In this document: positions 56,437-63,281 of the stretch, piece after piece
Numbering within the stretch: position 1 is the stretch's first letter
Layout: each line of letters opens with the position of its first letter
From: Paraburkholderia humisilvae
Lineage (GTDB): Bacteria > Pseudomonadota > Gammaproteobacteria > Burkholderiales > Burkholderiaceae
NCBI RefSeq assembly: GCF_902859855.1
Contig: NZ_CADIKH010000001.1
Coordinates: forward strand, 186,001-250,000
Length of the DNA stretch: 64,000 bases
Direction of reading: 5' to 3'
The notes under the pieces: generated by a model
Databases searched by the model: none
What the model was told of the DNA's origin: nothing
Seen by the model: the letters and a program-made list of their open reading frames with translations, nothing else
Translations under genes and position numbers: made by a program

Positions 56437-56742
56437 TCAGTAGACTCCGACATAGACCCATCCTGTTATCTTGTGCGTGAAGTTTGTTGCCCCGCCGCTA
56501 TACGTCCAACTAAGGACGCCTGGACTTAATGTGAATATAGGCGGAGGTGTGTCTCCGCTAATGTGATAAAACAACCGGTCAGGCTGGAAAGCGTACCAAG
56601 GGATATCTAATGTATCGACGGGGAATACGACACTGCCTGCGTTGCCGTTCACATTTGCGTAAGCCTTTAACCGGCCTATGCGGTGGGTGCCTGACAACGT
56701 CAGGTTTCCGTTTGCGTCGTAAATCTCTAAGCCGACTGCCAT
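56437..56742 (-). CDS. phage tail-tip-like protein
   Basis: About 101 residues from ATG 56742, starting MAVGLEIYDANGNLTLSG and ending KITGWVYVGVY. It shares the G-L/F-E-x-Y/F-D-x-x-G pattern and ending of the neighbouring frameshifted gene, so the two are probably related tail-tip or fibre-associated proteins. Its start overlaps the stop of the upstream gene (TAATG). Confidence 0.65.
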   Translation of the reverse strand: MAVGLEIYDANGNLTLSGTHRIGRLKAYANVNGNAGSVVFPVDTLDIPWYAFQPDRLFYHISGDTPPPIFTLSPGVLSWTYSGGATNFTHKITGWVYVGVY

Positions 56743-57056
56743 TAGATGGTCTCCTGCTCTAGGAGCGTCTCGCCGTTCGGCCCCGTGACAGCCGCGAATA
56801 CGGCCAGCAAAGGGTGTAGGTGTTCTTCGAAGAACACAGCGCGGCCCAGCGTAGCGGACGCCTTGGCTAGCGCCGCTTGCTCGTCCCGGCCCGCGCGCTT
56901 GTGGCTGTACATGCACTCGTATTCATCAGCAAATCCGCAATCACGCGGGTAACGGCCATCGACTAGGAACCCCAGAGAATCAAGCGTATCGCACATGGCG
57001 GCGTGCGTGAGGGTCGGCGCGGCCCCCGCGCGATGCTTCGCAATGTATATTTTCAT
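56742..57056 (-). CDS. hypothetical phage protein
   Basis: 104 residues, MKIYIAKHRAGAAPTLTHAAM... with a mid segment DEYECMYSHKRAGRDEQ. It is compact and cytosolic and no family was recognised. It overlaps the tail-tip gene by one base and follows the 56-residue gene by 15 bp, so all belong to one transcript. Confidence 0.55.
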   Translation of the reverse strand: MKIYIAKHRAGAAPTLTHAAMCDTLDSLGFLVDGRYPRDCGFADEYECMYSHKRAGRDEQAALAKASATLGRAVFFEEHLHPLLAVFAAVTGPNGETLLEQETI

Positions 57057-57071
57057 TTCTAGTCCTCATCT

Positions 57072-57242
57072 TTATTGACCACTGTTAAGGCAACGCTTTC
57101 GCCAGTCGCGTCCAATCCTTCTAAGCTCCGCTAGCTGGTCTCGTTTATCTGTTTCGTGCGGTATACGCCCCGGCCCCGTAGGAGGTTGCCTTACGCTCTC
57201 CCCGCGCCTCTCTTGCTGTTTCGGAATGGCTTCGTTGGTCAT
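57072..57242 (-). CDS. 56-residue phage protein
   Basis: ATG 57242 to TAA 57072 encodes MTNEAIPKQQERRGESVRQ... ending RRIGRDWRKRCLNSGQ. It is highly charged (Arg/Glu/Asp/Lys). The frame is more protein-like than the competing longer frame on the same strand. Spacing of 15 bp to the next gene supports an operon. Function unknown. Confidence 0.55.
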   Translation of the reverse strand: MTNEAIPKQQERRGESVRQPPTGPGRIPHETDKRDQLAELRRIGRDWRKRCLNSGQ

Positions 57243-57262
57243 ACAGTCTCTTGTTCTGTCGG

Positions 57263-57468
57263 TTAAGCAAGAGGACTCGCCCGAATCCCCTTGACGAACC
57301 TAGGTTCGTTACCGCCTTTGTTTCCCGGAGGAAGCGGGTATAGGTCGTCCGCATCCGTCCGGAGCTAGCGTCTGTCCCGGCGGGTCCCGGCCAAACATCG
57401 CTAGCTGCTACACCGCTTCCTCCCGGCCCGTACTCCCCAGTGAGGTATCTCCGTAGCTGCTCGGTCAC
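57263..57468 (-). pseudogene. first gene of the minus-strand operon, probably frameshifted
   Basis: GTG 57468 starts MTEQLRRYLTGEYGPGG..., which soon loses protein-like character. In the -1 frame the sequence DADDLYPLPPGNKGGNEPRF continues to KGIRASPLA with a TAA at 57263-57265, 20 bp before the 56-residue gene. Joining them near 57360 would give a 68-residue protein. A one-base deletion is the simplest explanation, though a programmed -1 shift cannot be excluded. The evidence is modest. Confidence 0.35.
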
Positions 57469-57594
57469 TTATCCCGTTTTTGCCTCCGTGGAGGACTTAC
57501 ACGCCGGGCTGGCTGTCGCTCACCATGTCGCTTGATGTCAGGAGCCGCCGCCCCGTCCCTCTTATCCGGTCACCTTGCCGGGGAGGTTGCTACA

Positions 57595-57709
57595 AAGCTT
57601 CACTACCAACAGATCAAAGTATGCCAGCAAGCTTCACTACCAAAAAGAAAAATGTCGCTATGGGTGGAAACAGTTTGATAGACGTTGCTTTACTGCTACA
57701 CTACCTAAA
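57595..57709 (+). promoter_or_regulatory. three direct repeats overlapping the promoter of the RHH gene
   Basis: AAGCTTCACTACCAA is identical at 57595-57609 and 57629-57643, and a degenerate copy (GCTACACTACCTAAA) lies at 57695-57709. The third overlaps a good promoter: TTGATA at 57675-57680, 16 bp, TACACT at 57697-57702. The next gene, at 57725, encodes a ribbon-helix-helix-like protein, so these may be its operator. Confidence 0.55.
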
Positions 57710-57724
57710 ACTGGAGATATTTAT

Positions 57725-58096
57725 ATGCGCAAGCGAATTAACAGGCCGGAGCAGGCGGCCGCACTAGCGGAGATGCTGGAGAAAAGCAGGGCACGGGTTG
57801 CAAACACTGAGCTACGGAAAGGACGACAAGGCCAGGACGTGATTCGTAACGGCGTGAAGACCGAAAGGGACACGCAGCCGGTGCAGGTGCGCATGTTGAA
57901 GGCTCAGATAAAGGTACTCAAACAGATAGCCAGTCAAGAGGACCGTACCGCGAGCGACATAATCCGCGAGCTAGTAGACCAATACATAGAGCATTGTTTG
58001 AAAAGTTGGCCGGACGGGGACGCCCTTAGCATCCTGCAAAGTACCATTCGGCAAACAGGCTATTGGGAAGAATTCGAGCGCACTCCTGCCACATAA
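57725..58096 (+). CDS. ribbon-helix-helix-like DNA-binding protein
   Basis: 123 residues. The N-terminal half is basic and charged. QVRMLKAQIKVLKQIASQ followed by RTASDIIRELVDQYIE resembles an RHH fold (strand, helix, S-x-x-I-R helix). It starts at ATG 57725 with GGAG at 57712-57715. It is the only plus-strand gene of the element and lies next to attR, a position typical for a repressor or control gene. Confidence 0.6.
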   Translation: MRKRINRPEQAAALAEMLEKSRARVANTELRKGRQGQDVIRNGVKTERDTQPVQVRMLKAQIKVLKQIASQEDRTASDIIRELVDQYIEHCLKSWPDGDALSILQSTIRQTGYWEEFERTPAT

Positions 58097-58137
58097 ATTG
58101 CACAAGAACAGGCCGAACCCTTGCCCGTCAACGGTTG

Positions 58138-58159
58138 TCGAGTCCGGCCCTGGGCACCA
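58138..58159 (+). repeat. right attachment repeat (attR)
   Basis: This 22-bp sequence, from TCGAGTCC to GGGCACCA, is identical to the 3' end of tRNA-Leu at 46723-46744. It lies 42 bp after the RHH gene and marks the right boundary of the element. Confidence 0.9.
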
Positions 58160-58225
58160 ATACCCCATGTGCTTAAACCGGCTGGCAAGTCTCAACAGGT
58201 AGCGGAGTGATTGGCTTGAGGCCCA
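58160..58225. repeat. relic of a second, related element end
   Basis: The sequence after attR (58160-58225) aligns with the sequence just inside attL (46745-46812): CATGTGCTTAAACCGGCTGGCAAGTC versus CATGCTCAAAACGGCTGATAAGTC, and GGTAGCGGAGTGATTGGC versus GATAGCGGGCTTATTGGC. Host sequence should not resemble the element's own left end, so this looks like debris of an earlier related element at the same tRNA. No gene is seen in 58226-58370. Confidence 0.65.
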
Positions 58226-58370
58226 ATCCGTTCATCGGATACGCCCCCGCCTGAAGGCTAACCAACTTGACCTTAGGCTGGCCTACAAGCTATCCTTGCA
58301 CTCGCCAAATGGGTTGCGACTACGCGGCCGGCGCTAGGCTCCAGGGACTACCTTGGGGCCTTTCGCTTTT

Positions 58371-59099
58371 CTAGGGGAACACCTTCAGCGCATTCCCGTG
58401 CACCACGGACCATGGAGAAAAAAACTTCTCCGAAAGGACGTCGTATGCACGATTTTTCTGATGCGGGCGGAGTATTCGGAGACCGATCGGACGGGCCATC
58501 AGATCGGAAACCTGCAACCCCTCTGAGTTAGCCTGCTTGTTGCAGATGACGATGTCGAAGTGGTAGGGCCTCTTCGAGCGGTTGTCACCATCGCAAACAC
58601 GCCGGAATGCCAGCTCAAGATCTGCATCTTCCCTGGCGCCTCGGGCCTCGCATATCACGTGCGTTTTCAACTCGTGCTGTTCCCGCAGCTTCAGGAAGTG
58701 GCGGACACGCTCGAGTCCGAACTGTATGCCAATGTGATACGGGTTATAGGGATTGCTGTACTTCTGTTTCAGCTTCCGTTTGTCGATCACGACTGCGACA
58801 ACGGCCATCGGCGTGTCGATGATGATTTGCGTCAAAGCCGCCATGAACGCATCGCGCGGCTCCTTCCCCAGCTGTGAAAAGTCACCGCGTTTCCGGCGAA
58901 TATCAATCTCGTGTAGCACGACGCAATCGTGACCGAACGTCTCGAATTTCAGCTTCTTGACACGCGGCACCAGAATTTCTGCGTAATCGGCTTTCTTCAC
59001 CACGCAGAAGCACAGAACGAATAGAGGATATTCCGCATCGATTGACGTGAGACTGTGATCGCCGCTCTCGTCCACAAAGACTATGTAGTCGCTATTCAC
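58371..59099 (-). CDS. DUF3800 domain protein
   Basis: 242 residues. The N-terminal IVFVDESGDHSL and the C-terminal EGLQVSDLMARPIGLRI are the conserved acidic motifs of DUF3800, an RNase H-like fold often found in mobile DNA and in phage-defence neighbourhoods. A nuclease-type role is plausible but unproven. It lies between the attR-adjacent relic and the truncated permease gene, so it may be cargo of the older element. Base composition is intermediate. Confidence 0.8.
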   Translation of the reverse strand: MNSDYIVFVDESGDHSLTSIDAEYPLFVLCFCVVKKADYAEILVPRVKKLKFETFGHDCVVLHEIDIRRKRGDFSQLGKEPRDAFMAALTQIIIDTPMAVVAVVIDKRKLKQKYSNPYNPYHIGIQFGLERVRHFLKLREQHELKTHVICEARGAREDADLELAFRRVCDGDNRSKRPYHFDIVICNKQANSEGLQVSDLMARPIGLRILRPHQKNRAYDVLSEKFFSPWSVVHGNALKVFP

Positions 59100-59139
59100 T
59101 GCGCCTTCGCCTCCCGATCGCTAATCGTAGTCGCGCCGC

Positions 59140-59268
59140 AGCCGACGAGCCGGGAAACAGGCCCGTGCCGATCGCGCCGCCGGGCGCGATCAGCTGGATA
59201 TGCCGGTTTTTCAGTCCCCGCTTGAGACCATCGTGGTCAGGTGAACGACGCGAGAAGTCCCGCTGCAT
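59140..59268 (-). pseudogene. N-terminal fragment of an amino-acid permease (APC family)
   Basis: ATG 59268 starts MQRDFSRRSPDHDGLKRGLK, then NRHIQLIAPGGAIGTGLFPG, the conserved N-terminus of AroP/CycA-type amino acid permeases (helix 1 GGAIGTGLF). Homology ends near 59140, where the frame becomes unrelated up to the DUF3800 start. The remaining ~420 residues of the permease are missing. The break probably marks a past insertion or deletion boundary. Confidence 0.75.
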
Positions 59269-59491
59269 GGTGTGGATCCGCATCTCCGATGAACGTGTGA
59301 TTCGCCGGAAAAAAGGCGCCATTGTACCGTTCGTGTGGTCTCCTACACGTTGAACGCCAGACCGAACGCCGGTTTCGACGACGTTTTGCCAGGCCTGTCG
59401 CCGCCCGCACCATCGTCGTTCGCATGAACGGTTGCCACCCGGTCGCCGGTTCGGTATGTTGCCGTAATCCCGGCCTGGAAAAGGAAGCAAC

Positions 59492-60286
59492 ATGTCGACG
59501 AAACGTCTGCTTTGTGCCGTTTTCCTCTGCTTGTCGGTCGCCGCCGCGATGGCGCAAGCCGTCCGCGCGCAAACCGCCGCCCCGCCTGATGGGCCAGTCC
59601 GCAACATCGTGCTGGTGCATGGCGCGTTCGTCGATGGCTCGAGCTGGAACGGCGTGATCGCTCGCCTGCAGAAAAAGGGCTACCACGTGAGCGCCGTGCA
59701 GAACCCGTTGACCTCGCTGGCCGACGACGTCGCCGCCACGCGCCGCGTGCTTGCGCAGCAGGACGGGCCGACGGTGCTGGTCGGCCACTCGTGGGGCGGC
59801 GTTGTGATCACCGAGGTGGGCGCGGACGATCCGAAAGTGGTCGGCCTCGTTTATGTCGCGGCAGTGGCGCCGGAGATCGGCGAATCGCCGATGGACATTC
59901 TGAAGCGCGGTCCGCCAATGCCGGCCGCCAACAGCATGATTCGCGATGCGAGCGGCTTTCTGTGGCTCGATCCGGCGCAGTACCGTGCGGCCATCGCCGC
60001 CGACGTGCCGCAGAGCCTGATCAGCGTATTGTCAGCCGCGCAGCAGCCCATCGCGGCCGCCGCATTCGACGAGAAGGTCGATAAGGCGGCATGGAAGACG
60101 CGGCCGTCGTGGTACATCGTGACGACCAAGGACCGCGCCGTGTCGCCTGAACTGCAACGGTCGATGGCGAACCGGATCGGTGCGACGACCGTCGACATTC
60201 CGTCGAGCCATCTGGTCACCGTCGCGCACGCCGGCGCCACCGCCGATGCGATCGACAAAGCCGCGCGGGAATTCAGCAAGCAATAG
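59492..60286 (+). CDS. exported alpha/beta hydrolase
   Basis: 264 residues. Signal peptide (CAVFLCLSVAAAMAQAVRA, cleavage before QTA). VLVHGAFVDGSSWNGVIARL, then VLVGHSWGGVVITEVG with the nucleophile Ser in GHSWGG, and a His in SSHLVTVAH at the end form the hydrolase triad. It is related to the EstC-like/AB_hydrolase family. Possibly an exported esterase, substrate unknown. A GGAAGC element precedes the ATG. Confidence 0.88.
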   Translation: MSTKRLLCAVFLCLSVAAAMAQAVRAQTAAPPDGPVRNIVLVHGAFVDGSSWNGVIARLQKKGYHVSAVQNPLTSLADDVAATRRVLAQQDGPTVLVGHSWGGVVITEVGADDPKVVGLVYVAAVAPEIGESPMDILKRGPPMPAANSMIRDASGFLWLDPAQYRAAIAADVPQSLISVLSAAQQPIAAAAFDEKVDKAAWKTRPSWYIVTTKDRAVSPELQRSMANRIGATTVDIPSSHLVTVAHAGATADAIDKAAREFSKQ

Positions 60287-60338
60287 CACGCGCGCGCAGC
60301 GCGGACGGCGAAGCGCGCAGCGCACGCGCATCGTTGCG

Positions 60339-61349
60339 TCAGCGATAGATTGCCGTGACCGGTGCCGCGCCGACGCGCGCGAAGCCGCGATACATGCCTT
60401 CGGTGTTGAACGGCAGCGTGACGTTGCCCTTCGCGTCAACCGCGATCAGTCCGCCGCGGCCGTCGATGCGCGGCAGGCGATTCATCACGACGTCCGCGGC
60501 CGCTTCGTCAAGCGACACACCGCGATACGCGATCTGCGCGGCGACGTCGTAAGCGGCCACCATCCGGATGAACATCTCGCCCGAGCCCGTCGTCGACACG
60601 GCGCAAGTCGCATCGTCCGCGTAGCAGCCGGCGCCGATCAGCGGCGAATCGCCGACGCGGCCGATCCGCTTGTTCGTGATGCCGCCGGTCGACGTCGCTG
60701 CCGCGACATGGCCGTGCACGTCGAGCGCGACCGCGCCGACGGTGCCGAACTTGCGGTTCGGGTCGATCGGCTCATGCGGCAGCGGCGCTTCACGAGGAAC
60801 GGCGGCGCCGGCATCCGGCTGCCCGTTCGCCGCGAGCGTCGCGCCGTCGTGATCGAGCATCGCGCGCTGTTGTTCGCGCGCGAGTTGCCATTGCCGGGCG
60901 CGCGCGTCCGTATGAAAGTACGCGGGATCGACCCGCTCAAGCCCTTGCGCGGCTGCGAACGCTTCAGCGCCCTCGCCTGCGAATAGCACATGCTCGCTGC
61001 GCTCGAGCACGCACCGCGCGGCAAGCACCGGGTTGCGCACGCGCTTCACGCAGCACACCGCCCCCGCCTCGAGGGTGCGGCCGTCCATGATCGACGCGTC
61101 GAGTTCGTACGTGCCGTCAGCGGTCAGCACCGCGCCACGGCCCGCGTTGAAAAGCGGACAGTCCTCAAGCAGGCGTACCGCTTCGGTCACCGCATCGAGT
61201 GCGCTGGCCCCGTCGGCCAGCACGCGCTGCCCGGCAAGCAGAATGTCGCGCATCGCGGTGTGGTAGCGCGCTTCGTCTTCCGGCGACAGCGACGCGCGCA
61301 CAATGGTGCCCGCGCCGCCATGAATGGCGATAACAGCTGTCGTGTTCAT
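60339..61349 (-). CDS. iaaA: isoaspartyl peptidase/L-asparaginase (Ntn hydrolase)
   Basis: 336 residues. The catalytic Thr follows the autoproteolysis site in FGTVGAVALDVHGHVAAATS, with TGGITNKRIGRVGDSPLIGAG as substrate loop. N-terminal IAIHGGAGTI is the family start. It cleaves isoaspartyl dipeptides and asparagine. The ATG at 61349 has AGAGG upstream. The reading frame is open for a further 237 codons upstream without a stop, into the truncated MFS gene, but the family starts here. Confidence 0.9.
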   Translation of the reverse strand: MNTTAVIAIHGGAGTIVRASLSPEDEARYHTAMRDILLAGQRVLADGASALDAVTEAVRLLEDCPLFNAGRGAVLTADGTYELDASIMDGRTLEAGAVCCVKRVRNPVLAARCVLERSEHVLFAGEGAEAFAAAQGLERVDPAYFHTDARARQWQLAREQQRAMLDHDGATLAANGQPDAGAAVPREAPLPHEPIDPNRKFGTVGAVALDVHGHVAAATSTGGITNKRIGRVGDSPLIGAGCYADDATCAVSTTGSGEMFIRMVAAYDVAAQIAYRGVSLDEAAADVVMNRLPRIDGRGGLIAVDAKGNVTLPFNTEGMYRGFARVGAAPVTAIYR

Positions 61350-61433
61350 CTTGCCTCTTTGAGTAGGGGGAGCGCAGCGGCGGCGGCGCGCCCGCGCACC
61401 CCTGTTTGCACGAAATGCTCGCGACAAGCATAC

Positions 61434-61967
61434 CGCGCCGATCCAGCCGACCAGCAAGCCACCCAGCGCCGGTCCGGCCGAATAGGCCACGCTGCGTGCG
61501 AGCTCGATGCGGCCGTTCGCTGCGGAGAGCGCCGCGCGGCTCACGAGCGACGGCACCAGTGCCGGAGCCGCGACGCCGTATGCGACCGTGCCGGCTGCGC
61601 CGAGAAAACCGAGCACCGCTAGCAACGGCAACGACAGCGCATGCGCAAACACCAGCAGCAGCACACCCACCATCGACAACATGCGGACCGCTTCGGCATG
61701 CGTCATCAATGCGCGGCGCGAGCTGCGATCGGTCAGCACGCCGAGCGGAATCGACAGAAGCAGGAACGGCAGCGTCTGCGCGGTCTGCAGCAAACCGGTC
61801 TCGCGCGCCGTTGCACCGAGCGCGAACACCGCGACAAGCGGCGCTGCGGCAAGGCCGATCTGTTCGGCGGACTGAGCGAAAAGGTTCGACCACGCAAGTC
61901 GCTGAAACGCAGCGGGCAAGCGCGTCGAGGGACGCAGCGATTCAGGAAGGCTCAGGTTGATGCGCAT
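61434..61967 (-). pseudogene. truncated MFS transporter gene (N-terminal half)
   Basis: ATG 61967 starts MRINLSLPESLR. TM helices 1-5 follow (e.g. GLAAAPLVAVFALGATARET, LLLSIPLGVLTDRSSRRALM, VLLLVFAHALSLPLLAVLGF). Homology stops after GLLVGWIGA near 61434, leaving about 178 of ~400 residues. The frame then runs without a stop through a short Arg/Ala-rich stretch into iaaA, so a fusion protein is possible. Probably created by a deletion. Confidence 0.75.
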
Positions 61968-62143
61968 TGATGGACTCCTGTTCGTTCGGTCAGTCCATCG
62001 TCGCAATTTGCCCGCTGCGCGGCCCTCCGGTTCTTGCGATCTCATCGGGCGCGCGAGCACACGGCCGCGCGCGGGTAGAATGCACGCTTTCGCCGCGCAA
62101 CGTGCGCGCCGGTGCGGTCCCGCACACCGTTCATCACCGGTTC

Positions 62144-62848
62144 ATGAATCTGGAAAGCATTCTGTTCTCGCAAGGCTTCGGCTCGCGCCGACAATGCCGT
62201 GCAATGATCGTGGACGGCCGCGTCGCGATCGACGGCGCCGTGCTCAGCGACCCTGCCACGGACCTGTCTGCCGCAGGTCTCACATTCAGCGTCGACGGCA
62301 CCGCGTGGCCATATCGCGAGTTTGCTTACGTCGTGCTGAACAAACCGGCCGGCTATGAGTGTTCGCGCGAACCGCAACATCATCTGAGCGTGTTCAACCT
62401 GCTGCCGCCCCCCTTCGCGACACGCGGCGTGCAATGCGTCGGCCGGCTCGATCAGGACACTACCGGCTTGCTGCTGCTGTCCGATGACGGCAAGTTCGTC
62501 CATGCGCTTACGTCACCGAAACGAAAAGTGCCGAAGGTGTACGTCGCGACAACCCGCTATTCGCTCGACGACGCACAACTCGATGCATTGCGCTCCGGCG
62601 TGCTACTACACGGCGAGCCTAAGCCCGTCGCCGCCGTGGCGGCGCATGCGCGCGCTACGCACACGCTCGAACTGACCGTGCTGGAAGGCAAATACCATCA
62701 GGTCAAGCGGATGGTCGCGGCCGCGGGCAATCGGGTCGAGGCACTGCATCGGAAACGCATTGGTGGATTGACCCTACCCGAGGGTTTATCCGAGGGTACA
62801 TGGCAATGGCTCGATGACGCCGCGCTCGCGTCGCTGCGCGGCGGCTGA
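62144..62848 (+). CDS. RsuA-family rRNA pseudouridine synthase
   Basis: 234 residues. An N-terminal S4-like domain (SILFSQGFGSRRQCRAMIVD) precedes the RsuA catalytic domain with VGRLDQDTTGLLLLSDDG, whose Asp is the nucleophile, and KYHQVKRMVAAAGNRVEALH at the end. It likely makes pseudouridine 516 in 16S rRNA. The start at ATG 62144 begins MNLESIL; longer starts lack homology. Confidence 0.88.
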   Translation: MNLESILFSQGFGSRRQCRAMIVDGRVAIDGAVLSDPATDLSAAGLTFSVDGTAWPYREFAYVVLNKPAGYECSREPQHHLSVFNLLPPPFATRGVQCVGRLDQDTTGLLLLSDDGKFVHALTSPKRKVPKVYVATTRYSLDDAQLDALRSGVLLHGEPKPVAAVAAHARATHTLELTVLEGKYHQVKRMVAAAGNRVEALHRKRIGGLTLPEGLSEGTWQWLDDAALASLRGG

Positions 62849-63008
62849 AGCCGGATCGTCGGGCCGCACCGTATCGACGGCAGCTACGTTGGACTCCGTA
62901 CGAAACAACTGAGAAATGCAGCGTTGGCGCTGCGACGCAGCATGCCGTCTAGCGCGGCACCTCCTATACTCCTTACACAAAGATTAAAAGGCGAAAGGGA
63001 GGGACGCC

Positions 63009-63197
63009 ATGATCCAATTCGGCAATTTCGCGATTTCCTACTTGACGGTTGGATTTATCTGTGTCGCCTCGCTGACATTGATTGGGCTAGTCGTCGCGAT
63101 GCACGTCAGACACAAATATGACCCGAACCTCGTCGGCGCACTGGTTGGCGGCTTCCTCTGTTTCCTGTTGCTCGAGGCCTTGCCGGCGCTGACCTGA
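63009..63197 (+). CDS. small two-helix membrane protein
   Basis: 62 residues with two hydrophobic helices, ISYLTVGFICVASLTLIGLV and LVGALVGGFLCFLLLEALPA, separated by a short basic/polar loop. A strong GAAAGGGAGGG site precedes the ATG. No family is recognised. Confidence 0.65.
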   Translation: MIQFGNFAISYLTVGFICVASLTLIGLVVAMHVRHKYDPNLVGALVGGFLCFLLLEALPALT

Positions 63198-63281
63198 TCC
63201 CGCGCGGCCGCATCGCTGAGCGATCGTACTGATATCCGGCTTCCTGCATCGATCCGGGTGCCGCTCAGTGTCCCGCGCGCG

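Larger units (their letters stand above)
46723..58159 (-). mobile_element. phage-derived integrated element in tRNA-Leu(CAA), 11.4 kb
   Basis: Bounded by 22-bp direct repeats of the tRNA 3' end (46723-46744 and 58138-58159). It carries a tyrosine recombinase next to the left repeat, an HTH protein, several unknown phage proteins, a major capsid protein, a long tape-measure protein and tail-tip-like proteins, nearly all on the minus strand, plus one ribbon-helix-helix-like gene on the plus strand. No terminase, portal, lysis or replication genes are recognisable, and at least two genes appear frameshifted. Composition is less GC-rich than the host. It is a defective or satellite-type element rather than a complete prophage. 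Confidence 0.85.

Noticed and set aside
57145..57468. 107-residue frame on the minus strand as a gene
   Set aside because: Its last third overlaps the 56-residue gene in a different frame, and the -1 frame is more protein-like; reported as a frameshift candidate instead.
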